Shown here one piece after another: positions 1-8,409 of a stretch of DNA of 64,000 bases. Origin of the DNA: Mycobacterium kansasii ATCC 12478 (GTDB taxonomy: Bacteria > Actinomycetota > Actinomycetes > Mycobacteriales > Mycobacteriaceae); the NCBI RefSeq assembly GCF_000157895.3, contig NC_022663.1:1178001-1242000 (forward strand), in the 5' to 3' direction. The translations under genes were made by a program, and so were the position numbers. Under the pieces are notes generated by a model that searched no databases, had not been told where the DNA came from, and worked only from the letters and a program-made list of their open reading frames with translations. The stretch's first letter is position 1, and each line of letters opens with the position of its first letter.

Positions 1-147
1 GGACCGACCCACGAGCCCGATCGGGCGTGGTACGTGGTATCGCAGCGCCGACGCGAGGGGCAATTTGTGGCCCAGGCAGCGCGCAATGCGTCCGGCCGTC
101 AAGATTCCGCACTGAACAGTCAGTGCCTTTAGTTGGAGGTTGTTGCT
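1..147. other. intergenic leader at left edge
   Basis: No gene is visible. The stretch carries the ribosome binding site of the first gene (GGAGG, about 135-139). A promoter for the MoxR operon could lie here, but I see no clear -10/-35 pair. Confidence 0.5.
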
Positions 148-1410
148 TTGACTGATTGGTCGGGTGGGCGGTTCGGAGGCCCCAACCCGGTGGGTGGATC
201 GCATCCCATCGCTCCGGGCGCAGATCGCTGGCAACCGCAGCCGCCGACATCGGGCCAATGGGCCCCCCAACAACCGCCCGCAGCAGGGCCGTGGCAGCCG
301 CAGCAAGCGCCACTGCAGAGCGGCTGGGGCAGCCAGCAGCCTCCCGCTGGCGCCGGGTGGCATCCCCATCCGGGTGCACCGACGCCCATCGGGCCGCCCT
401 TGCCGGGGCAACCGCCGGGCTGGTCATCGGCGCCGGGACCGCGCAAGAGCCGTAAGCCGTTATGGGTGACGCTGGGTGCTGGCGGCGCGGTGCTCGTGGT
501 GGTGGCCATTGTCTTGGTCATCACCCTGGCCGGCCGAGGCGGCCCGGGCGGCGGCGGGTCGGCCGGCGATGCGGTCAAAGGTTATCTGCAGGCGCTCGCC
601 CGCGGGGATGCCGAGGCGGCTCTGTCCTACGGCGCTGACCTGCCGGCCACCAAAGAACTACTCACCGACGAGGTCCTCAAAAAGCAGATCGCGCAATGGC
701 CGATCAGCAATATCAGGATTCTCAGCGATGACTCGACGGGGGCCGGTGCCGCGGTCGGCTTCGCTCAGGTGCATGTGGTCGCCAACTTCGGGGACAAGGT
801 TTCCGACACCACCCTGTCGATGAAGAAGGACCACGGTAGCTGGAAACTTCCCTCGGCGGCGATCAAGGTCAAGCCCGGACTTGTCGGCGACAGGGATGCT
901 GCCGGCAAGACGGTGACATTCTTCGGTAAGCCCGTCGGTGACTCCACGGTGTATGTGTTTCCCGGCTGGATCGACGTAGGCACGACCAACCCGTACATCA
1001 CAGTGACGGCGAAACCAATTTTGCTGGACCAGGTTTCGCTGATCAGCGAAACCTGGATACAGCCGACCTTCGTGCTGTCGGACAAGGGCCGCGACGCGGC
1101 GAAAGACCAGCTCGCCGCGGCGATGGCCAAGTGTCAAAAGTCCAACCTGCTGGCCCCGCCCGGCTGCCCGATGAGCGTGGATCCCTACGGCTTGGCCGAC
1201 GGCACCGCCGCGTGGGGGCCCGCGGATATCAGCGCAGTCAAATTCGACAGCTTCGATCCCTATCGGCTGGCGCTGATGTTTTTCGGCGAGGTCAAAGCGC
1301 CGATAACGGTCAGGACCACCGGGGGCGCCACCAAGCAGGGCGAGGCAAGCCAATTCCTTTCGGGCACCGCTGATCTGGCCAAGACACCGCCGGAATTGAG
1401 TTTTCGATGA
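148..1410 (+). CDS. Pro/Gln/Trp-rich single-pass membrane protein, first gene of MoxR operon
   Basis: About 420 aa, product not recognised. I chose the TTG at 148 because GGAGG at about 135-139 lies 8 nt upstream; an in-frame TTG at 133 has no such site. Residues 1-100 are a cytoplasmic Pro/Gln/Gly/Trp-rich tail, residues 106-128 a single membrane helix, followed by a Gly-rich linker. The outer part begins with a DUF4878/NTF2-like helix (GDAVKGYLQALARGD) and contains two Cys (KCQ...PGCP) that could form a disulfide. The layout, a disordered tail, one helix and an extracytoplasmic domain, is common in mycobacterial envelope proteins. The gene ends 37 nt before moxR on the same strand, so it probably belongs to the same operon. 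Confidence 0.75.
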   Translation: MTDWSGGRFGGPNPVGGSHPIAPGADRWQPQPPTSGQWAPQQPPAAGPWQPQQAPLQSGWGSQQPPAGAGWHPHPGAPTPIGPPLPGQPPGWSSAPGPRKSRKPLWVTLGAGGAVLVVVAIVLVITLAGRGGPGGGGSAGDAVKGYLQALARGDAEAALSYGADLPATKELLTDEVLKKQIAQWPISNIRILSDDSTGAGAAVGFAQVHVVANFGDKVSDTTLSMKKDHGSWKLPSAAIKVKPGLVGDRDAAGKTVTFFGKPVGDSTVYVFPGWIDVGTTNPYITVTAKPILLDQVSLISETWIQPTFVLSDKGRDAAKDQLAAAMAKCQKSNLLAPPGCPMSVDPYGLADGTAAWGPADISAVKFDSFDPYRLALMFFGEVKAPITVRTTGGATKQGEASQFLSGTADLAKTPPELSFR

Positions 1411-1447
1411 GCCCCGAGACCCCGTTCTTGACATGTGGAAGGCCGCG

Positions 1448-2449
1448 ATGACCGCAATCCGAGTGCAACCCAACCATCACGACGTCGATGCCGCCCAGCG
1501 CAGCATCGCCGCGCTGTCACATGCATTCAGCACCAAGGTGGTTGGGCAGGATAATCTGCGTGAGTCGCTGTTGATCGGGCTGCTCGCCGGCGGTCATGTG
1601 TTGATCGAAAGCGTTCCGGGACTTGCCAAAACGACAGCCGCCAGGGTAATCGCCGAATCGATCCGCGGCCGGTTCCAGCGCATCCAATGCACGCCGGACC
1701 TATTGCCCAGCGATATTCTCGGCACCCAGGTGTACGAAGCGGAAACGAACTCGTTCGCCACCCAGCTGGGTCCGGTGCATGCCAACATCGTGCTGCTCGA
1801 TGAGATCAACCGCTCGAGCGCCAAGACTCAAAGCGCGATGCTCGAGGCGATGGAGGAACGCCAGACCACCATCGCGGGAACGGTCTACCCGATACCGCAG
1901 CCGTTCCTGGTGATCGCCACCCAAAACCCGGTGGACCAGGAGGGCACCTATCCGCTATCAGAGGCCCAGACCGACCGCTTCATGCTCAAAGACATCGTGC
2001 GCTATCCGACTGCGCAGGAAGAAGTGGAGGTCATGGTCCGCCGCGATGCCGGTATCTACGACAAAGACCGTCCGATCGATCCGGTGATCGGACTGGACGA
2101 TGTGCGCCGGCTGCAAGCGGTGGTGCGCGGCATCCACATGGATCCCGCCTTGATGCACTACGCAAGCCAACTGGTTGCCGTCACTCGCAACCCGTCGCAG
2201 TTCTTACCGCCGCAACTGGCCCGAGTGATCGAATACGGCGCCTCGCCGCGGGCCACCATTGCATTCTGCGAAAGCGCCCGCGCGCTGGCACTGCTGCGTG
2301 GCCGCAACCACGTGCGGCCGGAAGACATTCAGCATCTGGCCCATCGGGTGTTGGGACATCGCTTGATTCTGGGCTTCGAAGCCAGCAGCGCAAAAATCAC
2401 CCCGCAAGTTGCGGTCGACGCAGTCCTGCAAGCGGTGCGGGTGCCCTGA
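1448..2449 (+). CDS. moxR: MoxR-family AAA+ ATPase
   Basis: About 333 aa, full length for the family. Walker A (VPGLAKTT, residues 56-63), Walker B (IVLLDE, 114-119), sensor 1 Asn (ATQN, 160) and the MoxR-typical QEGTYPLSEAQTDRF stretch are all present. MoxR ATPases act as chaperones that work with VWA and DUF58 partners encoded beside them. I prefer the ATG at 1448, with GGAAGG 5 nt upstream, over the ATG at 1433. The gene is followed 7 nt later by the DUF58 gene. It is one of several MoxR paralogues expected in mycobacteria. It does not lie in the M. tuberculosis moxR1, moxR2 or moxR3 neighbourhoods as I remember them. The substrate is unknown. Confidence 0.92.
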   Translation: MTAIRVQPNHHDVDAAQRSIAALSHAFSTKVVGQDNLRESLLIGLLAGGHVLIESVPGLAKTTAARVIAESIRGRFQRIQCTPDLLPSDILGTQVYEAETNSFATQLGPVHANIVLLDEINRSSAKTQSAMLEAMEERQTTIAGTVYPIPQPFLVIATQNPVDQEGTYPLSEAQTDRFMLKDIVRYPTAQEEVEVMVRRDAGIYDKDRPIDPVIGLDDVRRLQAVVRGIHMDPALMHYASQLVAVTRNPSQFLPPQLARVIEYGASPRATIAFCESARALALLRGRNHVRPEDIQHLAHRVLGHRLILGFEASSAKITPQVAVDAVLQAVRVP

Positions 2450-2456
2450 GCACATC

Positions 2457-3329
2457 ATGGGCAAGCACCTCAATCGGGCCAAATTGTATTTCGGTACCGA
2501 CACTCGTGGTCTTCTCGACGGAGGTCGCTACGCGTTGCTGCATACACGCAGCCTGGAATTCGACGACCTGCGCCCCTATGTGGCCGGCGACGACATCCGC
2601 GACATCGACTGGAAAGCCTCCGCGCGCTCCGGGTCGGTACTGATCAAACGCTATGTCTCCGAAAAGCACCACAAGATCTTGCTGATCGCCGACACCGGCC
2701 GGAACATGACCGCGCTGGCACCGAGCGGCGAGGTCAAACGCGACGTCGCGCTGCACGTGATCGGCGCGATCGGGTTGATCACGCTGGGCCGCTCCGACGA
2801 GCTGGGCATGGTGTACGGGGACTCCCGCGGCAGCGCCAACATTCGGGCGCGCCGCGGCGAAACCCACATCGAGAGCCTGCTGCAGCGCTTCTACACCCAC
2901 ACCTGCAGCCAGCCCGCCACCAGTGACATCGTTACCCAATTGACCTACGTAGCAACGGGTTACCGTCGCCGCATGCTGATCATCGTGATCTCTGATGAAC
3001 CCGACGCCGATCGCCGGCTCGCCGTCGCGCTGCAACAGCTGTCCGGACGTCACGACCTGATGTGGGCGATGGTCTCCGACATGCCCGCCGTGGGATCCGC
3101 CGAGGGCGAACGTGACGGCTACGACGTGGCTACTGGGGGTTATGTCCTCAACGGCGCCACCCTGGGGCCCCGCATCATCGACGCCTATCGTCGCCGCGAA
3201 GCCGCGCGTATCGCCGAACTGGACGAGTTCCTGACAACCCAGGGCGTGCAATCCACCCGCATCGGCGGCAGCGCCGAAATACGTGCCAAGATCGTCGCAC
3301 TGACCGAGGCGTTCCAGCATGCCGGGTGA
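2457..3329 (+). CDS. DUF58 domain protein
   Basis: About 290 aa. The signature of DUF58 (YVAGDDIRDIDWKASARSG, residues 41-59) is intact and is followed by a VWA-like region (ILLIADTGRNM). DUF58 proteins are constant partners of MoxR ATPases. The ATG at 2457 lies 7 nt after the moxR stop and is the natural coupled start. There is no membrane segment, so a cytoplasmic location is likely. Its last 11 nt overlap the next gene, which supports translational coupling. Confidence 0.88.
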   Translation: MGKHLNRAKLYFGTDTRGLLDGGRYALLHTRSLEFDDLRPYVAGDDIRDIDWKASARSGSVLIKRYVSEKHHKILLIADTGRNMTALAPSGEVKRDVALHVIGAIGLITLGRSDELGMVYGDSRGSANIRARRGETHIESLLQRFYTHTCSQPATSDIVTQLTYVATGYRRRMLIIVISDEPDADRRLAVALQQLSGRHDLMWAMVSDMPAVGSAEGERDGYDVATGGYVLNGATLGPRIIDAYRRREAARIAELDEFLTTQGVQSTRIGGSAEIRAKIVALTEAFQHAG

Positions 3330-3792
3330 CCTGCTGCGCTACCTCGGCGGGCCCACCGGATACTCCGGCTGGTGGTGGCTTGTGGCCGGTGTCTGCGCCG
3401 GCGCCGTCATCGGCTACTACGCCGGGGTGTACGTGTGGACCCTGCCCGCCGCGCGGCTGCGCCGTATCCCGGTCATCCGCGGCGTGCATTCCTATCTGTT
3501 GCGGCGGCGCTTCGCCCGAACGGTCACCACTATCGGCGACCAGTATGGGGCAGGTCAGCTGTCAGAGGGTCAGGCCGCCGCAGCAATCAGCCGCGCGCTA
3601 CGCGGCTTCCTGTTCCTGTCGACCGGCGCACGGGTGCAATACATGCACATCAACGACATCGCCACGCATGCCCAACTGGCCTCGACTACAACGATATTCG
3701 CGGCCCTAAACGACGCCCGGTTCGCCACCGAACGCATAGACATGCACGGCGTGATTCATGCGGCGACGGAGGTGATCTGCACGTGGACCTGA
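3319..3792 (+). CDS. small membrane protein of MoxR operon
   Basis: About 157 aa, not assigned to a named family. One strong N-terminal membrane helix (WWWLVAGVCAGAVIGYYAG, about residues 18-36) precedes a basic stretch and a soluble helical domain. A small protein of this kind commonly sits between the DUF58 and VWA genes of MoxR operons (DUF4129/BatB-like position). It overlaps the DUF58 gene by 11 nt and the following gene by 10 nt. Function is inferred only from position. Confidence 0.75.
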   Translation: MPGDLLRYLGGPTGYSGWWWLVAGVCAGAVIGYYAGVYVWTLPAARLRRIPVIRGVHSYLLRRRFARTVTTIGDQYGAGQLSEGQAAAAISRALRGFLFLSTGARVQYMHINDIATHAQLASTTTIFAALNDARFATERIDMHGVIHAATEVICTWT

Positions 3793-4877
3793 GATGGTGG
3801 GTCGTTTTCATCGTCGGCGCCTGCACACTGGCCGCCGTGGTCGTCGCGGCACTGCTGGCGCCGATGGCCAAGATCACCAAGGTGCTGCGGCCGCTGGCAC
3901 ACGTCGACCGGCTCACCGGGATGCCCGAATACGTTCGCGTGGCACGTATCCAATTCTGGTCAATGCTGATCACGTTCGTACTGCTGCTCACGGTGTTCGC
4001 CACAGCACTGCTGACTACCTCACGACCGGTCGGATTCTCCTCGGCCAGCCGTAATTTCGAGGCGGTGCACCCAGAAGACATCATGGTGTGCGTGGGCGAG
4101 CCCATCACCGACCCCACCACCGCCGGACTCCTGGCTTACTTCGCCCGGCAGGTCAAAACATTCGACACCCAACGCATCGGTATGACCTCGCCCACTCTGC
4201 GTGTCGTGCCGTTGACCCGCGATTACGACTACGCTCACTCCCAGTTCAGCCGCTACGCCGGCATGGCGGGCCTTCAGCACCAACTGGAGACCACCAAAGA
4301 GCTGTCCGGGCCCCGAGCCGAGGAACTACGCGCGGGTATCAACAGTTTCTCGCGAGAAGTCAGTTATGCCGATTATGCGCGCAGTGTGCAAGACGTCTTG
4401 GCCTTGTGCATGACCGGGTTTCCGTCTTTCGAGGACAAGAGCATCCGCCGGCGTTCGCTGATCTACTTGGGGTACAGCAGCTTCCGCGCGGCAGCGGAAG
4501 ACCGTCCGGCGTTGTTTTCTGATCAGCAAGTCAAGGACATGGCCACCGCCGCGGGTGTGCAGATCAACGTCATCGCCCGCGCCGACGTGGTCAAGTCACC
4601 CGAGCAGTCCAATCAGGCGCTGGCTGCGATTGCCAACGCCACCGGCGGCCGCTACAGCGTCTACAACCCGGCCGGCACGGCCGGTGCCGATCCGGCCGGT
4701 ACCGACCTCACCCTGGCCGCGTTGCTGGACAAGATCCGCGCCAATCCCCCCAATGTCGTGTTGCCAAGCGGCACAATCATCACCAATCGATCGTGGGATT
4801 ACCCCAACGTGCCGCTACTTTGCTCGCTGGCAGTAGCGGGACTGTTGTTCATCTCGTTGGCGGTGCTGCGGCGATGA
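3783..4877 (+). CDS. VWA-like membrane protein without a MIDAS motif
   Basis: About 364 aa. The start is GTG 3783, with GGAGG at 3768-3772. Two N-terminal membrane helices (residues about 5-25 and 55-80) and one C-terminal helix (PLLCSLAVAGLLFISLAVLRR) enclose a soluble domain whose order suggests a von Willebrand A fold: a first strand (EDIMVCVG), a late strand (SLIYLGYSS), AAGVQINVIA and ATGGRYSVY. The DxSxS metal motif is absent at the first strand, and the usual TDG of the fourth strand reads GYSS. The protein therefore probably does not bind metal in the standard way. It overlaps both neighbours. Confidence 0.75.
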   Translation: MDLRWWVVFIVGACTLAAVVVAALLAPMAKITKVLRPLAHVDRLTGMPEYVRVARIQFWSMLITFVLLLTVFATALLTTSRPVGFSSASRNFEAVHPEDIMVCVGEPITDPTTAGLLAYFARQVKTFDTQRIGMTSPTLRVVPLTRDYDYAHSQFSRYAGMAGLQHQLETTKELSGPRAEELRAGINSFSREVSYADYARSVQDVLALCMTGFPSFEDKSIRRRSLIYLGYSSFRAAAEDRPALFSDQQVKDMATAAGVQINVIARADVVKSPEQSNQALAAIANATGGRYSVYNPAGTAGADPAGTDLTLAALLDKIRANPPNVVLPSGTIITNRSWDYPNVPLLCSLAVAGLLFISLAVLRR

Positions 4878-5944
4878 CATTTCAGCCGATCGTGTCCGCC
4901 GGCGTGCTGGTCGTCGTCGCCGTCGCGCTCATCACCATCCGCATGGCCGCCCTCTACCGGGTGCTGGTTCGGACCGGCACCGGCCGCTACCTGCGAGTGG
5001 TGCTGCGCTGGGGTGCGCTCACCGCAGCCGGGCTGCTGCTGGTCCTCGCCGCGGCCCGCCCCGGCCTTCCGCAGGGCGACCCGCACGGGCGCGCTGACAC
5101 CAGGCCCGCCGGTGGCTCCTCGGCCAATGCCAATGTGTTCTTTGTCGTCGACCGGTCAGTGGACGGACGCGTCGAGGACTACTCGGACGCCAAATCACGA
5201 ATGTCGGGCATCCGCAGTGACATCTTGGCGCTGATCGACCAATATCCGCGCGCCCGCTTCGAGGTCATCAGCTTTGCGGCCAAAGCCAGCCTGGACTGGC
5301 CGCTGTCCGACGACGTCTGGAGCCTCAAACCGTTCGTCAAAGGGCTGTCGACTTACACGGAGGTCCCGCAGGACGCGATGTTTCAGGTCAACGTGGCAGC
5401 CGCTGACGACCTGCTGCGGATCAAGCTGGCCGAAGCCGGCCAGCAATACCACGACTCGAAAAACCTCGTGTTCTATTTCGGCGAGGGCGCCGGCGGCTCA
5501 CGAGCTGCCCAGGGCGACTTTGATATACCGCACGCAACGATCGCTGGTGGCGCCGTGCTGGGCTATGGAACCGCTACCGGCGGCCCCATCCCGCAGGCCT
5601 ACGTCAACGGCGACCGCGTCTACATGTGGGACAAGCAAACCGACCGGGCCGCGCACTCGGGCCTCAACGAAGGCGGTCTCAAGGCGGTCGCAGCTCAGCT
5701 AGGCATGCCGTATTTTCACCGAGACAGCGGCCCAATCACCCCCGTCGTGCCCGCCGTCGACTTGACCGGCTCTCGATCAACCGACTCGCCAGTGATCGCG
5801 TCGGCCACAGTGGAGCGCACCGAATTGTATTGGGTGTTCACCGGTCTGGCCGCCGTACTGGCGCTGGGGGAAATCTCGTTGACACTGCGGGAATTCCGCC
5901 GCAACCGCATACCACAACGAGCGAGGCCCAATGCTGCAACGTGA
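4874..5944 (+). CDS. VWA domain membrane protein (BatA-like) with partial MIDAS
   Basis: About 356 aa. The ATG at 4874 overlaps the previous stop (ATGA). Two N-terminal membrane helices (about residues 5-25 and 38-60) and one near the C-terminus (LYWVFTGLAAVLALGEIS) flank a VWA domain. The metal motif reads FFVVDRSVD, so the first Asp and Ser of DxSxS remain but the last Ser is Asp. The usual TDG of strand 4 is GEG (FYFGEGAGG). BatA-type proteins are partners of MoxR. The domain is probably extracytoplasmic, but its orientation is an inference. Confidence 0.82.
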   Translation: MTFQPIVSAGVLVVVAVALITIRMAALYRVLVRTGTGRYLRVVLRWGALTAAGLLLVLAAARPGLPQGDPHGRADTRPAGGSSANANVFFVVDRSVDGRVEDYSDAKSRMSGIRSDILALIDQYPRARFEVISFAAKASLDWPLSDDVWSLKPFVKGLSTYTEVPQDAMFQVNVAAADDLLRIKLAEAGQQYHDSKNLVFYFGEGAGGSRAAQGDFDIPHATIAGGAVLGYGTATGGPIPQAYVNGDRVYMWDKQTDRAAHSGLNEGGLKAVAAQLGMPYFHRDSGPITPVVPAVDLTGSRSTDSPVIASATVERTELYWVFTGLAAVLALGEISLTLREFRRNRIPQRARPNAAT

Positions 5945-6902
5945 CCCCCGAACCGGCGCGCGTCGCGCCTGGCAACGCGCGGCGTGGTGGTGGCAGTCCG
6001 GGCCGTCCCGGTTGCGGCTGCGCCGACGCCTGGTCGCCTACTCCTCGCCGATCGCGCTGGTGGCGCTGCTGGCAGTCGGAAAGATCATCTCGACCATGCT
6101 GACCGGCGATGCGGCCGTATCGGACTTTGCTCGTCACGACATCGACGCGCTTCGCGCCGATGTCGCCACGCTGAGCACACTGAATGTCATCGAGCCCGGC
6201 CAAGCGGCGTATGTCGCCGGTGATCTCGCCGTCCTGGAAGGCCGACTTGACGACGCCGAAAGACACTTCACCGATGTCTTGGACCGCAGCAGCAACGCCG
6301 GCTCCTGCCCGGCACGCGTCAACTTGGAGCTGGTTCGCGAGACCCAAGGTGACCTGGCGGCTCGCAGTGCCGACATTTCCCGCGCCGAGCAACGCTACAA
6401 CAGTGCGCTGCAACTCATTTCCGGCGCGCCGCCGCACTGCTTCCAAGACAACACCGACCCCAACCCCGACCGCCGTCGCATCCGTAACGACGCCGCGGCA
6501 CGGCTGACCGACAAGATCAAAGCGCTGCACCTCCCGCCGAGTCCCCCGCCGCCGCCACCGCAAACCGCCAACCCCCAACCACCGCCAACCTCACTGACAT
6601 CCACGTCACTGCCGGCGCCGCCGCCGCCCGGTGCCACGTCGACGCCGACACCGCCACCGCCGCCACCCGGACCCGGCGGCAACGGCCCGGTTCTTGGTCC
6701 CGGGGGCGACGGTTCAAACGGCGGTCCCGACGTCATCAATGACGTCAGCCCGGACCGCATCCCGGTGTCCGGCAACGGGTCTGCCCCATCGCACCGCCTC
6801 GGCACCGGAGCCGGCAGCAATCCGCTCGATCAGCTTCAAAACGCCCTCAGCGATGCCGACGCCACCGGCGCCAGCAGCGAGGACACCGCCGCTCACAGCT
6901 GA
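5931..6902 (+). CDS. membrane-anchored TPR-like protein with Pro-rich tail
   Basis: About 323 aa, last gene of the MoxR operon, overlapping the previous gene by 14 nt. A basic N-terminus and one membrane helix (PIALVALLAVGKIISTML, about residues 41-58) precede a helical region (about residues 60-195) with TPR-like spacing (AAYVAGDLAVLEGRLDDAERHF). The rest is a Pro/Gly/Ser/Thr-rich tail. BatE-type TPR proteins occupy the same place in Bat operons. It likely faces the outside, with the tail in the cell wall; this is inferred. Confidence 0.75.
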   Translation: MLQRDPRTGARRAWQRAAWWWQSGPSRLRLRRRLVAYSSPIALVALLAVGKIISTMLTGDAAVSDFARHDIDALRADVATLSTLNVIEPGQAAYVAGDLAVLEGRLDDAERHFTDVLDRSSNAGSCPARVNLELVRETQGDLAARSADISRAEQRYNSALQLISGAPPHCFQDNTDPNPDRRRIRNDAAARLTDKIKALHLPPSPPPPPPQTANPQPPPTSLTSTSLPAPPPPGATSTPTPPPPPPGPGGNGPVLGPGGDGSNGGPDVINDVSPDRIPVSGNGSAPSHRLGTGAGSNPLDQLQNALSDADATGASSEDTAAHS

Positions 6903-6973
6903 ACGCCGGGAAAATAGCACCTACCCGTGGTCATACACGCTTCGGGCAGCAGTTTCATTCCTACGTCCTAGGC

Positions 6974-6989
6974 GGCGCCCAACGGCGCC
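6974..6989. terminator. possible bidirectional GC hairpin
   Basis: GGCGCC, loop CAAC, GGCGCC, placed between the converging MoxR operon and the MscS gene. The stem is only 6 bp and there is no T-tract. U-tract-less hairpins are common in mycobacteria. Confidence 0.35.
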
Positions 6990-7005
6990 CTAAATGGGCG
7001 ACAGC

Positions 7006-8409
7006 TCAACCGACCCGCTCACGCCCGGTCACCCGCTGCGCCTTGCTTTGCCGTTCGTCGATGAGCCGGCCCAACTCCTGCAGCAACATCGGCTTGTTCA
7101 TGACGACGTGCTCGAGGTGTTCGCGGTCGATCTCGAGTGCGGTCATCTCCTCCAGCGCCACCGCGCCGGCGGGGTTGGGTTGGCGGGTCAGCGCGGTCAA
7201 CCCCAAGAACGCGCCCTGGTTGAGGGTGCCGATCGGGACAACCGAACCGTCCTCGGCCGTCGCGGTCAGGCGAACGCTGCCGGCGATGATGAAGGCCATT
7301 CCCTTGGGAACGACGCCGGCGTGCTGCACGATCTCGTCGGCGCCGTAGCGCACCACCCTCGCGTAGGGCACCAATGACTGCTGCTCGGTCAGGCTAAGCC
7401 GCAACTCCGGGCCGACCACCGTGCGCAACGCGTCCCACACGCGTTCGGTCGTCGAGAATTCGTCGTCGGACTCGTCAAGGTGAAGCTCTTCCCGTCGGGC
7501 CGCGTACCAGACCCACGGCAAGAACGTCGCCTGTGCGGCACCGTCGTCGGCGGGTGATCTCAGCCGGACCGTGGTGCGGTACTCGCCGCCGCCCAGTGCG
7601 ACGGTTTCCGGAATGGTTCCGGGCTTGAGTTGCGGTAGCCCGCCGGCTATCCGGGTCAGCATCGCACACACCTGGTTCGGTGCGTCGGCGGCGGCAAATT
7701 TCGTGGTGATCGTGCACTTGTGCGAGCCACCCGGGCGGGACAAGTTCGTGAACGACGTGGTTGCCAGCATCGAGTTCGGAGTGATCCGCAAGCCGGTTCC
7801 GGTCTCGATGTGCACCGCGCGCCAGTTCACCTCCACAACTCGCCCCCGCGCGGTGGGCGTGTCCAGCCAATCGTCGATCCGGAACGGCTGCTCGAACAGC
7901 ATGAACAACCCCGACACGATCTGGCCCACGGAGTTCTGCAGCATCAGGCCGATGACAACCGAGGTCACCCCCAAAGCGGTGAATATGCCCCCGACCCGGA
8001 CCCCCCAGACGTAGGACAGGATCATCGCCAGGCCGACGCCGATCAGTGCGAACCGGGCCACGTCGAGGAAGATGGTGGGCAGTCGCTTGCGCCAGCTGTC
8101 TTCCGGCGCTGACTGAAATACCGTGGCGTTGAGCGCCGACAACAGCAATACCAGCACCAGGAAGCCGAACAGTGTGGTGAGGATTCGCACCGTGCCGTCT
8201 CCGGCCGGGATCTGGGACGCCTTCACCAGGAGCAGCAGCAGGGCACCCAGCGGCAGCAGATAGTTACGCAGCAGGCCGACTTGCCGGGCCAGGTGGCTCT
8301 TGCGGCGGACGAGAGAGTTGTGCAACTCGGTGAGGATGATCAGCCCGACCGGTAATCCGATGGCGATGGCCACAGCCCAGTAAAACCACGGCGTACTCAG
8401 GACATTCAT
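7006..8409 (-). CDS. MscS-family channel with cyclic-nucleotide-binding-like domain
   Basis: About 467 aa, corresponding to Rv2434c by position. The start chosen is ATG 8409 (MNVLSTPWFYW), which overlaps the cyclase stop as ATGA. Four or so hydrophobic helices are followed by the MscS pore and beta domain (GLMLQNSVGQIVSGLFMLFEQPFRIDDWL, in two parts). The C-terminal third is a CNB fold (GMAFIIAGSVRLTA, then QGAFLGLTAL). The phosphate-binding cassette is atypical: where PR(T/S)A with its Arg is expected, the sequence reads QPNPAGA. The domain may therefore bind something other than cAMP, or nothing. Its coupling to the cyclase gene suggests that one signal feeds the other. Confidence 0.88.
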   Translation of the reverse strand: MNVLSTPWFYWAVAIAIGLPVGLIILTELHNSLVRRKSHLARQVGLLRNYLLPLGALLLLLVKASQIPAGDGTVRILTTLFGFLVLVLLLSALNATVFQSAPEDSWRKRLPTIFLDVARFALIGVGLAMILSYVWGVRVGGIFTALGVTSVVIGLMLQNSVGQIVSGLFMLFEQPFRIDDWLDTPTARGRVVEVNWRAVHIETGTGLRITPNSMLATTSFTNLSRPGGSHKCTITTKFAAADAPNQVCAMLTRIAGGLPQLKPGTIPETVALGGGEYRTTVRLRSPADDGAAQATFLPWVWYAARREELHLDESDDEFSTTERVWDALRTVVGPELRLSLTEQQSLVPYARVVRYGADEIVQHAGVVPKGMAFIIAGSVRLTATAEDGSVVPIGTLNQGAFLGLTALTRQPNPAGAVALEEMTALEIDREHLEHVVMNKPMLLQELGRLIDERQSKAQRVTGRERVG

